Below, piece by piece: positions 23,292-34,689 of a stretch of DNA of 64,000 nt. The notes under the pieces were generated by a model. That model did no database searches. It had not been told where the DNA came from and saw only the letters and a program-made list of their open reading frames with translations. A program made the translations under genes and the position numbers. The stretch spans positions 2,969,001 to 3,033,000 of the forward strand of contig OZ020309.1 of the NCBI GenBank assembly GCA_963971305.1. The letters run 5' to 3'. How positions within the stretch are numbered: the first letter of the stretch is position 1; each line of letters starts with the position of its first letter. Origin of the DNA: Arcuatula senhousia. Its lineage: Eukaryota; Mollusca; Bivalvia; Mytilida; Mytilidae.

Positions 23292-23628
23292 AGAGATGTG
23301 GAATAAGTGTACGCGACACAACCAACAATAAAAAAAACGGCAATTTAAAAAATCACAATGGAAAACACCCAACAGACTGCTGAGCAGTCTTCAACATGAC
23401 TAAAGGTCACTGCCCGCTGTCTTAAAATGGCCCAAAGACTAAAAATACAACACATCAGATTCAAACTAATCCCTAGATTATCAAAGAAAGGCCAACTTTG
23501 GATATATAACAAAAACAGATAGTTGACAGTGACAAACAAAAGCTTTGATAAGGATTCCTGGCTTAGGACAGACACATATAAAATGTGGCGGGTTTAAACT
23601 AGCTTTTGGGCCTAACCTTCCCCCTATT
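23292..23628 (+). repeat. dispersed repeat REP-A
   Basis: A full copy that includes the section deleted in unit 1. The short minus-strand frame across it is not a gene. Confidence 0.7.
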
Positions 23629-23772
23629 GATAAGAACCGATGTTTCTCATAAAATGTTTGTATTCAAATTGTGTCCCTTTTATGATTTGATCTACACTCA
23701 TATTTAGCTGATTTGTGTACAAAACAGAAATCATTATCGTTCGAGATGACCCCATTTTATCTTTATTGAGTT

Positions 23773-24507
23773 CATGTTGTTGATTGCATGTTGGCTATTT
23801 TGTTGAATGTGCGTTTAGTTGTTGTTCGTCTGCTTATTTTGTTATGAGTCTTTGAACTTACTTGAATGTCCCTGTAATACTCCTTTGCTTCTTCAAAATA
23901 TTAAAGCCTGACACACTGTTAGAAAAAATACTGACATGTTTATTGTACATTGGTTAACAGCTATTATCATGAAAAAGTGAGTTTTGATACCACAAAACCT
24001 AGCCAAACACACATTCTGAAACTTTTTATTTCACATGCAAAGCTGCAAATATCTATTTATTTCTATTAAGGCCGCTTTTGTCGTTTATACTTAAACATTA
24101 AGCAAGACAATCATTTTGATGCCCTACTACCTATTATAAATTTTGATGTTGTACTTCTTCGGAATCTCTCGCCATTGCAAATTTAGAACTTTAAGGACAT
24201 ACTTTTTTGCATACTTTTTTTGTGGGTTCTATTTCGACGTTATGTGGGTCAAATGCTCTGCGGGCATGCCAATTTTAACACTTTTACCTAGAGTTCATCT
24301 TGTGAATCTTTAATTGACGAACCACATCTTAATTTTATGCCTGAAAGTCAGTTACCAAGCCCGTTCAAAAGGGGAGGGGTGCAGTTCACACCCTTTGAAA
24401 ACCAACAAGCACTTGTAACCTTCAAGTTGTCTGTGTCAACTCCGACTATAAAAGTCGACACTAACACTATCTAAGACACCTCGCCGATTATAAAGGAGTA
24501 AGGGCGA
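23773..24507. other. no gene seen
   Basis: Unique-looking AT-rich spacer after the tandem duplication. No feature supported. Confidence 0.4.
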
Positions 24508-24510
24508 TAA

Positions 24511-24771
24511 GGGAATGACCATTTGATTTTTATGGGGGGAGGGGGGTCTTTGGTGAAATTTGAAATAAAAAGGTAGAATGGCAAAATCTAGAAATAAAAA
24601 GGCAGGACAGAACTTTGAGTAAAAAAAGACAGGATGGTATTTTTTAAAAATAAAAAAAAAATGCGCATGCAAGCGCGCGCAAAAAAATCCAGGCTTGACT
24701 TTTTCTGAAAATAAAAAGGTAGGACGAAGAAAATATCCATAGCCCCCCATAAAAATCAAATGGTTGCTCCC
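24511..24771. mobile_element. MITE with TAA target duplication
   Basis: The ends are GGGAATGACCATTTGATTTT and, inverted, GGGAGCAACCATTTGATTTT, each running into TATGGGG. TAA flanks both sides (24508-24510 and 24772-24774). The inside repeats AAATAAAAAGG(C/T)AGGA phrases. Same family as 43051 and a relative of 2338 and 9017. Confidence 0.8.
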
Positions 24772-24774
24772 TAA

Positions 24775-25460
24775 GGCCCTTTAAAATATGAAGGTTATGC
24801 TAAAGTTTCCATTTCTGGTTAAATACATGTATATAGCATAAAACCTGCCTGATTTATGTTCTCTACTATAATTGGAAATAAACAGATTTCAAATTTGATG
24901 CCCCAAATGAATAGATAATAGGAAAAAAGTATATAATAAGAATAAAAAAAAGGATAGGTTCGTGACCTCGTTTTCAAGTTAATTGACGTTAAAGTTTTGT
25001 CGGGAAAAGGTTTTCTGTTACTTTTTCGTAGGTTTAGCATTAGCACTATTTAGTTGTTCCCATGATAGAATAAATAGGATTTTATAAAACTTTGTATATT
25101 ACCTCTTTATGACATATTAAAGACATTAAAAACAAGAAAATAGGGGGTTCGCGGGCTAAAAAATTAACCCTAATTTGATGGTAAAAACCAGAGGATTCCG
25201 AAAAAAAATGACAGAAATCATAAAACAAGACTAGCGAGCATCCTTAAAAAGGAAAACATGTCTAAAATTTTAAATATATATTGAAGCGTAATTTTATGAC
25301 GTCATAAGTCAAGTGATTTTAGCAAAATAACAAAATATTAGAACTTTTGGTCGTATTTTTTATGGTACATTTTGGACCAGGAAACATTGTCCGCACTTAA
25401 AAACAAGCTCATATTTTAAGAGAAGGTTTATAAAAGCTGTATAACAAATTAGTAAAAATA
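24775..25460. other. no gene seen
   Basis: AT-rich spacer before the truncated LINE. The first part of the LINE may reach a little further left than I can recognise. Confidence 0.35.
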
Positions 25461-25462
25461 TT

Positions 25463-27554
25463 TTGTTGTTTCTTGTGTGCGGAGATACTTTTCTAATCTA
25501 TCTTAAACACGCTGAAAGTTTATGTATAAAAAATGCCATACCAATTTTGTTAAGACCTCTTCAAAAACTATTTAATCTAATATTTAAAACTGGAACTTTC
25601 CCCAAAATTTGGAATGAAAGTTTTTTAGTCCTATTGCATAAAAAAGGAGATAAAAACGATCCAGAAAACTACAGAGGCATCTCTATTAGTTCGAATATGT
25701 GAAAACTTTTTAATAAAATCATTTGCAAACGCCTGCTTAAACACTTAAATGAAAATAATCTTATAAGTAAAAATCAAATAGGTTTCAAGGAGAAAAGCCG
25801 CACAGCTGACCATATATTTACACTTAAAACTATAACAAATAAATATAAACAGAATGGTAAGAAAGTTTTCACTGCCTTTATAGATTTAAAAAAGGCTTTT
25901 GACACAGTCTAGAGAGTTGGACTTTTCTATAAACTTCTAAAAAATAAAGTTCCAAAAAGGATATTTAATATAATTGATTCTATGTATTCTAATACCTCAT
26001 GTAGAATTAAATTTTCAAATGGACTGAGCAAATATTTTTCTTCTGAAAGAGGTGTTAAACAGGGAGACGTACTAAGCCCTCTGCTTTTTAATTACTTTAT
26101 CAATGATATAGTCAAAGTATTAGACCAACAAAACACTGACCCAATTTCTATTGGCTGCTCAAACATTAATATACTTTTATATGCCGATGATATTGTTTTA
26201 TTATCTGAAAGCAAAGAAGGGCTACAAAAATTACTTAATATTTTATACGAATTTTGTTCAACCTGGAAACTACAGGTAAATATCAATAAATCAAAAATAA
26301 TGGTTTTCAACTCAAATGGTAAGACATATCAAAATCAATTTACTTATAATAATATCAACCTTGAAACAGTAACACACTATTGTTACTTAGGCATGATACT
26401 AAAATACAATGGAAATTTTAATCTGGCAATAAATACATTATTGGAAAAAGCTAGAAAGGCATGTTTTAAAATTAAAAAAGTAATAGGAATTAATAATCCA
26501 TGTAAACTTTTAGAAAAACTATTTGATTCACTGGTTGTTCCCATACTATTATATGGAAGACACTGATGTATATGAAAAACTTCACATTAAATTTATTAAA
26601 GAGATACTAGGAGTCAACTGTAAGGCAACCAATGACGGTTGCCGTGCAGAACTAAATAGGATCCCACTAAAAAGTAAAATCTTATTTTCTATATTAAACT
26701 TTTACAAGCATATCCTAGATTCTGATAACACCTTATTAAAAGAAATCTTCATTAACTCAAAAGAATATAATCCCTGGATGAAAAAGGTAAAGGATGTCTT
26801 AAATGATCTGGGTTTTGCATACATGATAAATAATACTTCTTTTTCTAATAGCTGTCTTAGCCAAATCAAGCAACGGATACAGGATCAATTTCTACAGATC
26901 CAAAACTCAAATATATGCAAATCATCTAAATTAGAATTTTTCCAAAGTATATATAAAATGGGGACGAGACCCTCGTATGTTGATATATTAACAAACAGAG
27001 ATGATCGAGCTGCCATTTGCAAAATTCGAATAAGTGCTCACTTACTTCTTATCGAGCAAGGACGACATCTCAATATCCCAAAAAATGAAAGATACTGCCC
27101 ATTATGTAATTCAAATCAAATAGAAGATGAAAAACACTTTCTTTTACAATGCAAAGCCCTCAAAAGTAAAAGGGATAAATTTAACATTAATATTTTAAAT
27201 CTGCTAGACAACAAGAAAGATATTAAAGAAAATATTAAAATACCGTTTTTATTAAATAATAGTTCAATAAAAATACTTAAATTGACCTCTTCATTCATCA
27301 CAAATTGTATGAACACTAGAAAAAACCTGTTATAAATGTCTAGTCTTAAACCTGTTAATAATATAGGTTTACAACATGTTGTACTATAATATTTACATTT
27401 ACTACTATAGTTTATATGTATATCTCAATATACTATAATTGTAAAACTCATGACTATTTACCTTTTATTATATCTGTTTGTAATTGGGCCTTAACCATGT
27501 ACATTTATGTGTTTGTGCCAATAAATTTGATTTGATTTGATTTGATTTGATTTG
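25463..27554 (+). pseudogene. 5'-truncated LINE reverse transcriptase
   Basis: A non-LTR retrotransposon without its 5' half. In order: LLHKKGDKNDPENYRGISI, FIDLKKAFDTV, RGVKQGDVLSPLLF, the catalytic YADDIVLL (about 26178-26200) and WKLQVNINKSKIMVF. A second frame from about 26555 carries KLHIKFIKEILGVNC and a C-terminal zinc knuckle CPLCNSNQIEDEKHFLLQC. It is inactivated by TGA at 25700-25702, TAG at 25910-25912 (AFDTV then stop; Trp expected) and a frameshift after LLYG near 26556. The 3' end is AATAAA followed by a (TTTGA)n tail at 27526-27554, a tail type seen in CR1/L2/Jockey-related LINEs. The exact clade is unresolved. Confidence 0.85.
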
Positions 27555-28260
27555 TATATTCGTGATTAAAAATTTTTCTGAATGAAGGTCAGTTTCATTC
27601 ATATTTTCTACCAAAACAATCATTCAAAAATTAAAAAATAGATTTAGTTTCTCATTTTTTTTTATATTGAGTAAATATTTTATCAGCATTAAATTTTGAC
27701 AACAGTATTCAAAGGTTGATAATTGGGTTAAATTTTTAGGCCAAAAACAGGCCTTATCGCCCTCACTCCTTTGCACCCCATTTACAAAATCCTGTGTATT
27801 GGATACCTTTAATTAGCAGAGCATTCAAACATTAAATCACACAAAAGGTTGCAGTAGTTTTTAATATGTGTATGGAAATTTGTGAAAATATTTTTGTCCT
27901 TATTATGGTCATAGATTCTGACAGTTGTCACATGCTAATTTCAAAGTAGACATGCAAGAGTTAAAAAAAATCAAGTACCTTTTACATTATGAATCTTTTG
28001 CAATTAAATAATATCTCTACTACAGAGTCTCAGATGCTTGCTCAAATAAGTCCGAAATCCAGGCAATATATACTGTAAACGTCCTTATTTTCGCGGGTAC
28101 TTATTTTCACGATTTTGTTATTTCACGAAAGTTCACGGGTACTTGTTCGCGTTTTCTGTTTATTTATATATTCATTCGCAGTTATTTAATTCACGTAAAA
28201 TGCCTGACCACAAAATCCGTAAACTAAATACCTCGCCAAAATAAATACGTTAATAAAGAA
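27555..28260. other. no gene seen
   Basis: AT-rich spacer. Around 28090-28180 there are TTTCGCGGGTA/TTTCACGA phrases like those near 19430-19620, probably an old dispersed repeat. Confidence 0.35.
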
Positions 28261-28264
28261 AATA

Positions 28265-28450
28265 ACAAAACTACCGAACTTGAATGATCAATCTCATTGT
28301 CCAGAGAAAATGACAAAAACGAATCAGTCATACCGGAGAACTGGTGGATCGCAATGGTCCTGACTTGGTACAGGCATTTCAAACGAAATGGTGGGTTCAA
28401 CCAGGTTTTATGGCGCCAAATCTCCCTCTTCCATTGCGTTCTTAGGATCC
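28265..28450 (-). repeat. reverse copy of the GATCGCAATGG repeat
   Basis: Inverted relative to 13868-14055, with the same extra flank CCGAACTTGAATGATCAATC, so the shared unit is longer than the GATCGCAATGG-bounded core. Confidence 0.7.
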
Positions 28451-28759
28451 GGTAATGACCATAACAATAATTTTTAAATTGTCAGATCTTTGTTCAATAG
28501 ATCGGGTGGATAGATGTCATGGATGTTGAAATGTTAATTACTATAATAATTTATACAACAATATTGGTACTGTAACGTTGTTTTTAGTGATTTGCAATAT
28601 CTCCCTCTCAGTTTGAACCAACATCCAATTTTCTAGGCACGAGCACGACTTCTATGTTTCTGATGAGATTAAAACTCATTGATATTTGTTCTGTGCTGTA
28701 TTTCCGAGAAAACACCATGTTAAGTTCCAATAGGTATTGTAGTTTGAGAGAAGAGGGTA

Positions 28760-29040
28760 GTTCAGACCATCATTACACAGTTCTAGGCAATTAACTTTGC
28801 TTCCCCTGTCGCGCGTTTCCTTTCTTGGAGTTTTATCAGAGTCGCTCTACCTTCAAGATTGAAAACACCAACAAAGACCTAGATGAATATTTAAAAAAAC
28901 TATGACAGTCAAACAACTTTCGAACTTTCACCCAAAATATGACTTGAAATCAGCCTATGCATGGGGTATGAAGAAGCTCAGTTTTGACAAATTTGAAATC
29001 TACATGGATGATTTATCTTTGATGTTTTCTTCATCACTTA
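28760..29040 (+). repeat. diverged single copy of the 348-bp satellite
   Basis: It keeps GGCAATTAACTTTGC, TCGCGCGTTTC, TTTTATCAGAG and ATTTATCTTTGATGTTTTCT in the same order as the units at 16057-16998. Confidence 0.65.
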
Positions 29041-29045
29041 TCTAG

Positions 29046-29160
29046 TCCCAAAGATCGCAATGGAAGAGGGAGGTTTGGCGCGCCTTAAAACCTGGTTTAA
29101 CTCACCATTTCATTTGAAATGCCTGTACCAAGTCAGGACCATTGCGATCTTCAATGTTCG
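29046..29160 (+). repeat. short copy of the GATCGCAATGG repeat
   Basis: Bounded by AAGATCGCAATGGAAGAGGG and CCATTGCGATC, lacking the longer right flank of the other two copies. This suggests the core itself can move. Confidence 0.65.
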
Positions 29161-29164
29161 CGGT

Positions 29165-30169
29165 AATTTTGTTATTACCTTTTCCAGAGATATCCAACAT
29201 TAGGAAGTTGAGAAAGCAACGTATGCCAAGTAATGCGGGCAATCATATGTGAAAACTAAATACGAGATCTAGAATTGTGAAAACACTATATACAAGTACA
29301 TGACTATCATAAAACTACGGAACTTAAAAATTAACCTTAGCGATAGAAAACATGAACTTCTAAACTGAATTTCGATCTCCTTTTTTTGTAATTTTAGAAC
29401 GTTTTTTTTTTTTTACTGAGCTTCTTAAAACAGAAACTTATGCATTCAAAAAAGGTGTTTGACAACGGCGTAAATAGTTTAAGCTTCTATACTCATGTAA
29501 GATTAATTAAGAGGGTAGGTTGAAATATTAATGTTTTAAAACACTTAACAATAAAAAAAAATCATCTTAATTGTGAAATCATATCTCAGAGAAAATGTTA
29601 TTAGGTATAACTTTGACAGAGGGGTTGGAAAGTTTTACATTAAAACGGCATAACGGCAAATCAATATTGGATCAGGAATTCGTAAAAGTAGGAATTAAAA
29701 ACACTGAATCTTTTGAAATCAAATGCATGAAATAACAAGTAATAAAAAAGAAAATATTATAACAAATCCATTGATCTTTTTCCTTTGAAAAGGAAGTAAA
29801 AGTCAAATTGAAAAAAGAACATTATCAAAAGCTTTATCTTGCGACGTCCACGGGTGTAACGGATATGCTTGTCACCACAATTTTTATCAAGATTCCGGTA
29901 ATATTCACTTTTCCCTTAAAAAAAAACACTAATAAAGGCGAGATGGCCATGATGGTCCCATGTTAGGTCATGTTATTTTAGCGAATGAAAGATGAAATAA
30001 CTTTTTTTCCCGAATTCAAATTTGTGCCAGTCTTTCTAAAAAGCAAAAGGCATCTTACAATTGATGGTGGTAAAAATATAATACTAATGTTGCACAATAT
30101 ATCCGTCCCGGATTTGACTCGTCATTTAGACGAGGTCATCAGGGGTCACGGGGAGGAAAAACGATCGAC
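29165..30169. other. no gene seen
   Basis: AT-rich spacer; a short open frame at 29985-30203 overlaps the MITE edge and shows no domain. Confidence 0.35.
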
Positions 30170-30177
30170 GTCATTCA

Positions 30178-30460
30178 CACAGGCGCTTGGGTACAAACTG
30201 TGATTCTCGGTGTTTTACCTTATTCCTGGCTTATTTGCATAATAATCCCTTGTGTGTTTGAATACGCATGTCTGACCCGTACTTTTTACGTTTTTATATT
30301 TTTTGATATTTACCCACGTATTAAAGTGGTTTTTATAAAAAAAAAACCCCACTTTTATACTAGGGTAAATATCAAAAAGGGCACACAAGGGATTATTATG
30401 CAAATAAGCCAGGAATAAGGTAAAACACCGAGAATCACAGTTTGTACCCAAGCGCCTGTG
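30178..30460. mobile_element. hAT-like MITE with 8-bp target duplication
   Basis: Terminal inverted repeats of 79 bp are identical base for base, beginning CACAGGCGCTTGGGTAC. GTCATTCA flanks both sides (30170-30177 and 30461-30468); an 8-bp duplication is typical of hAT elements. A second inner inverted pair (GATATTTACCC) surrounds the centre. Intact arms and target duplication suggest recent insertion. No transposase. Confidence 0.85.
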
Positions 30461-30469
30461 GTCATTCAA

Positions 30470-32000
30470 AATTGGACAAAGGGAACGACATTTTTCTATC
30501 AACGATTCTTCTGTAATTATTCAACATATAGGGCAAAAATCATTTGCAACTGAGAAATAAATCAACAATCAACATTTCTAACTCATAAAAAAAATCGATC
30601 TTAAACGGAACCGATCCCGCAAATGCGCAACCCGTGTATGGTACACGGAGCTTGGTGAACTATGTTAAAATGATATAAAATGTTTGAGTAGAATTTTTTC
30701 CCAAATTAAATAATGCTTGATATAAATTTACATTTTTGATTGATTTTTTGCCATTTTCAAACGATTCAGGTAAATTTCATTTAAAAATTAACATTGGTTT
30801 TATACATAAATAAGCTTAACAAAAATATTTAGTTTTTGACTTTAATACTGAGCATAGCCAAGTAGGTGTGCGTGTGTGTGTGTGTAAGTTGTCGCTTAAC
30901 GCCTTTTGAGAAGAACCTGGATCATAATCAGGCGGTTAATTTAAATGGTTGATTAAAACCGTCGTATCCGGTAAGAACCGACCTTGGACAGGTAAATGAT
31001 ATACCTTATTATAATAGCTACTCCAACTACAAAAATATTTTCAACTTTATCCATAATAGGATCTAAAAACGATAGGTTTCTGTGCCTTCAGAAAGAAGAA
31101 AATAACATTTCTATTTCAAACACTTTTCAATCACACGAAAGATATAATTTGAAAATAAATTTTTACTTCTTGTGCTTTTCTTATCTCTTCGCGTCAATCG
31201 AAATTTGTTTTCTTCTGCTCATAATAGTAAACCTGAATTCCGAAAGGACTAGGGTTGATAAATGCCATTTTTGGCCCAAAAATTTTTTTTGTTTGAATTC
31301 AAGTAATAATTTTTGCTCTGGGAAGTGACCGCAGCACCCATGTACCACAAAATCCTTTTGGTAACAAATTAAGTTGGTCCTGAAAAACATTTTCCCAAAG
31401 TATCTATTTGGTACATGGCTGTACACACTACTATTGAAAACAAAATAAGCATGAAAATAATGTAAAAACTGCTAATTTTCACCAAATGTTGAAAATCTTC
31501 CAACTTTTAATGACATTTTCTATATATAGATAAAATGGATTGAAATAATTTTCATTGTTTATGATGTCCCTAACCCTTGCCTAAGAAAATGACACAGCGA
31601 ATGTAGAATACTAGAACTTTTAATTTTCAGCCTATTTTGAGGCCAAAAACAGGCCTTATCATCCCTGGTCCTTTTATGGCCTAGAGTTACAGCGCTTTGA
31701 CTGTTGTAAGCAATCAGATATCAGTAAAACTCTTTTAAAAGGAGGGTAAATAACAAAACACATAATTTCAAGACATTCTATAGCTGATTTAATTAAAAGT
31801 TGACACTTGATATTTGTCAAAAAAAGAAGTGATCATGGTGAGCAAAACAATCTTCAGTATTTAAATGTATAGTCTAGAGGATTTTCGAAATCAGACTGAA
31901 ATTCCGAAGTTTGACCGTCCTTAGATAAAACGAGCAAAACAAAAAAACTAGAAAAATTAGACAGAAAATAACTATGCATTACACAGATGTTATTTTTCAT
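30470..32000. other. no gene seen
   Basis: AT-rich spacer with a (GT)n stretch near 30868-30885. Small frames show no domain. Confidence 0.35.
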
Positions 32001-32010
32001 TGTTCTTCTC

Positions 32011-34124
32011 CTATTTTGGACATGCCATCCATCTAAGGCCCAAACCATACAATCTGGTATCACTTGGTGTGGAAATCAGAAGACTGAACCCAGTTGGGGT
32101 TACACTCAACATATCTATGTAGAAACGGTCGTTAAATCTCTTATCATTAACATAAGAGTTAATTCCCGTGACAACGGCTGGGGTACTATTAAACGCCGAA
32201 GGAAACTGGACTCGCACTGACTTCGGGAAAGGACTGGTCTGGTAGCCATAGACTTTTACAGTACCATCCTGACCTATAAAATAATCAAATGGTTAAATCG
32301 GTGGCATATCAATAGGGGTTGAATTAGCCCCTCTTTTTTTTTTAAATAAGGTTGAATTCGTCTTCTTGGAAATCAGTGAATAGTGTAATTTAATTAAGGG
32401 TTCGTGTCCGAGCCCGAGCCTCTGTGGCCTGAAGTCAACTGCCCTCCTTCTGTAAAAAATATCTTAATTCAAACACTGTTTCGCGCAGCGGAAACGACTA
32501 AGAAGACTTTTAACACAGGAACATTTTCAATATGTTTGCAAAACTATTAAATTATGTTATCAAGGAGTTTTGCATAATCATGTTAATTATATGGTTGGTG
32601 CTTTAAATTATCGTAAACAAATGGATATGTACACTTTATATGTTCAACTTGATTTTTTTAATATGCCAAACTAAGTTTTTCTATATTAAAGTTCTTCTCA
32701 TAATACGTTAAATGTATGCTTCTTAAAAGGACCATAGTGGGCCAACGTGTGTGGAGAGTGTCACGCCACATGCACGTAAAAGACCCCTTTGTGGACCGCT
32801 AAGTAGTGCACCACATACGCTAAATTTACTGCCCCTACCCACCTCGCCCCTTTTCCTGTGGTTCCTCAAACTTTACCGTTCCTTTATTTCCCACCCAACC
32901 CCCATGTTTCATTTATCATCATCAATTCATGTTCATTTTATTATCTCTTTCATGTTCATCGCCTGTAAATAACCTATATAGCGTTGCACGGGCGTAAAAC
33001 ATCAACTCACTTACTTAAAAGAGAATCAAACGTAGGGTAAATATATCTTGATGTAAAAAAAACGTGTTAAAATATCACAACCGTTTTTTCAATATGGCCT
33101 GTGTACATGTAATAGCCCAGTAAAAAGTGAGGCGCCGTTTTTGAACCATCGATTTTATTAAAAGTGACTGTATCACCTCAGGACCATTACGAATTTAAAA
33201 ATGTTTTAGATTTATTCTATTCTTTATGATAAGACGACCAGTAGCTGATACAACTACTAGGAACAATTGGTGTTTCTAGTGTACAATTTTTGAGGAAATG
33301 GTGGCATGTGCGCTTATTCCACTTCTTATTTTGTACATGTTACTCCAAGAAAACGACACCAACAACATAGTCAGAATGATGTGACATTTATGCCTTAATG
33401 GTGTATGTTACAAAAAGCAAGCTACTTGCACTTCCCAAGCACTTGTGATGTCTTTCGTTATCATGACTTCGGTTCGCTTTTTCGTACTTTTTTTACATTT
33501 GAATGCCCAATTTGAATATCTTTCTGCATGCTGCTCTTATCATATCATTATACTTACATCTTTTCTTTGACACTGCAAAACAACAACAAAAAACCTCAAT
33601 GATAGAAAATAAGACAGGAAACTTAACCATTACCTTAAAACGTATATAAAATTTTTCATGGATTATTTTTTTTTTTTGCTAGAATCAAACACAATAAATT
33701 ATATCATTTTATAACATTTTACGTTACATATTAATTACTATCTGTATCAAGCTATTATATAATAGTTTTAATTTCCAAAGAATTAAACACAAGACACTTA
33801 TTTTTTGCATGTAACAATTGTCAAGGTTTATGTATATTAAATCTAATTAAAATATCAATCCATGTTACTTGGTTGTGTCAAAAATGATGCACATGCACTT
33901 AATTTGTAACAGTATTATTAATGGAAATAATAAATCTAAGTGAGCTTTAAAATAATACCTATCTCATAAATTTCGTCCATTCGTTGTCTAATCTCATAAA
34001 TTTCGTCCATTCGTTGTCTATATTCTGGAAATAGGTCCAAGATGGATTCCTCTGCTTCACATGTCTTCCAAGAAATACCACACAAAGCAAATATGACAGC
34101 AAAAACGGGTAGAAAACGGTTCAT
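32011..34124 (-). CDS. H-type lectin, short coiled-coil form (three exons)
   Basis: Deduced exons on the minus strand are 34124-33959, 33572-33558 (15-nt microexon) and 32273-32011, all phase 1, giving 147 aa (142 without the microexon). Residues 1-24 (MNRFLPVFAVIFALCGIS...) are a signal peptide. A short helical region contains an exact 10-residue duplication, YEIRQRMDEI, encoded by a perfect 30-bp tandem repeat at 33961-34020. The microexon adds VSKKR and a junction Cys (Cys61). The lectin domain reads VQFPSAFNSTPAVVTGI, NDRFYIDM, PTGFSLLI, SDTRLYG, RWMACPK and ends in TAG. Cys61 to Cys145 is 84 residues, as in the other members. A LINE sits about 375 bp upstream. No lesion was seen. Confidence 0.82.
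32711..33001 (+). repeat. dispersed repeat ending in GGGCGTAAAACATCAA
   Basis: Blocks are ACGTAAAAGACCCCTTT and a GGGCGTAAAACATCAA tail. Related pieces are at 44165-44370 (CATGTTAAAGAACCC) and 58970-59030 (CACGCTAAAGACCCC). It resembles a SINE-like molluscan repeat; no promoter boxes were confirmed. Confidence 0.5.
33002..33540. other. no gene seen (intron)
   Basis: Falls in the second intron of the minus-strand lectin gene. AT-rich, with no other feature supported. Confidence 0.4.
33558..33572 (-). CDS. 15-nt microexon of the 32-34 kb lectin gene
   Basis: It reads between TTTTGCAG and GTAAGT on the minus strand. Its phase is the same as the 21-nt versions but it is two codons shorter, encoding VSKKR plus the T of the junction Cys codon. 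Confidence 0.7.
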
Positions 34125-34357
34125 ATTGTCGCTATGGTGATAAGTTGCCTATCAAAAAAAAATATAAAACAAAGCAAAAAAAAATTGTCATTCGGTTGTC
34201 AACCACTTCACAGAAATGCTGAACGGTCAGATTTTGACCCTTGTTATAGTTTAACGGTGAGAGATCAGATAGATCAAAACCATTTACATTTTTAGTTGAC
34301 ATACTAGGCAAAACAATATAAACAGAAAAGAAAAAAAAAGAACATTTTATATTTTGA

Positions 34358-34499
34358 AGGGGTGTTACTGTGACGATTTCAGGACTGACATTGAATTATA
34401 TGCATTTTATTCAGCCCATGGAACCGAATTGCAGAACGGCGAGCAACGCCTACTGGCCTTGTTGAAGGCTGCTTGTGGTTGTTAATTGTGGTTTTTCTT
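34358..34499 (-). repeat. REP-A copy, left part, split by a LINE
   Basis: Similar to 58180-58320 on the plus strand (TTTCAGGACTG, TTATATGCATTTTATT, GTTGAAGGCTGCT). It stops at the LINE target duplication AATTGTGGTTTTTCTT (34484-34499) and continues at 39272-39325. Confidence 0.75.
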
Positions 34500-34689
34500 T
34501 TTTTTTTTTTTTTTAACAACATAATATATTTTATTTCTAATAGTGCTTGTGACATTTCACATCAGGAGCCCAAGCAACTCTTGATGTTTCCTGTAATATT
34601 CCACCATTTGTCCAGGATAACATATGGCTGTAAATTATCACAATATACTACATTCATACAAATATTTCACCTCATTAAATAAACAAGAA

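Larger units (their letters stand above)
21195..23772 (+). repeat. tandem duplication unit 2 (lectin cassette B)
   Basis: A direct copy of unit 1 without the MITE and without the REP-A deletion. It starts inside the Helentron-like sequence and so contains neither the signal-peptide exon nor that element's hairpin end. The copies are highly similar across introns, implying a recent duplication or gene conversion. Confidence 0.9.
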
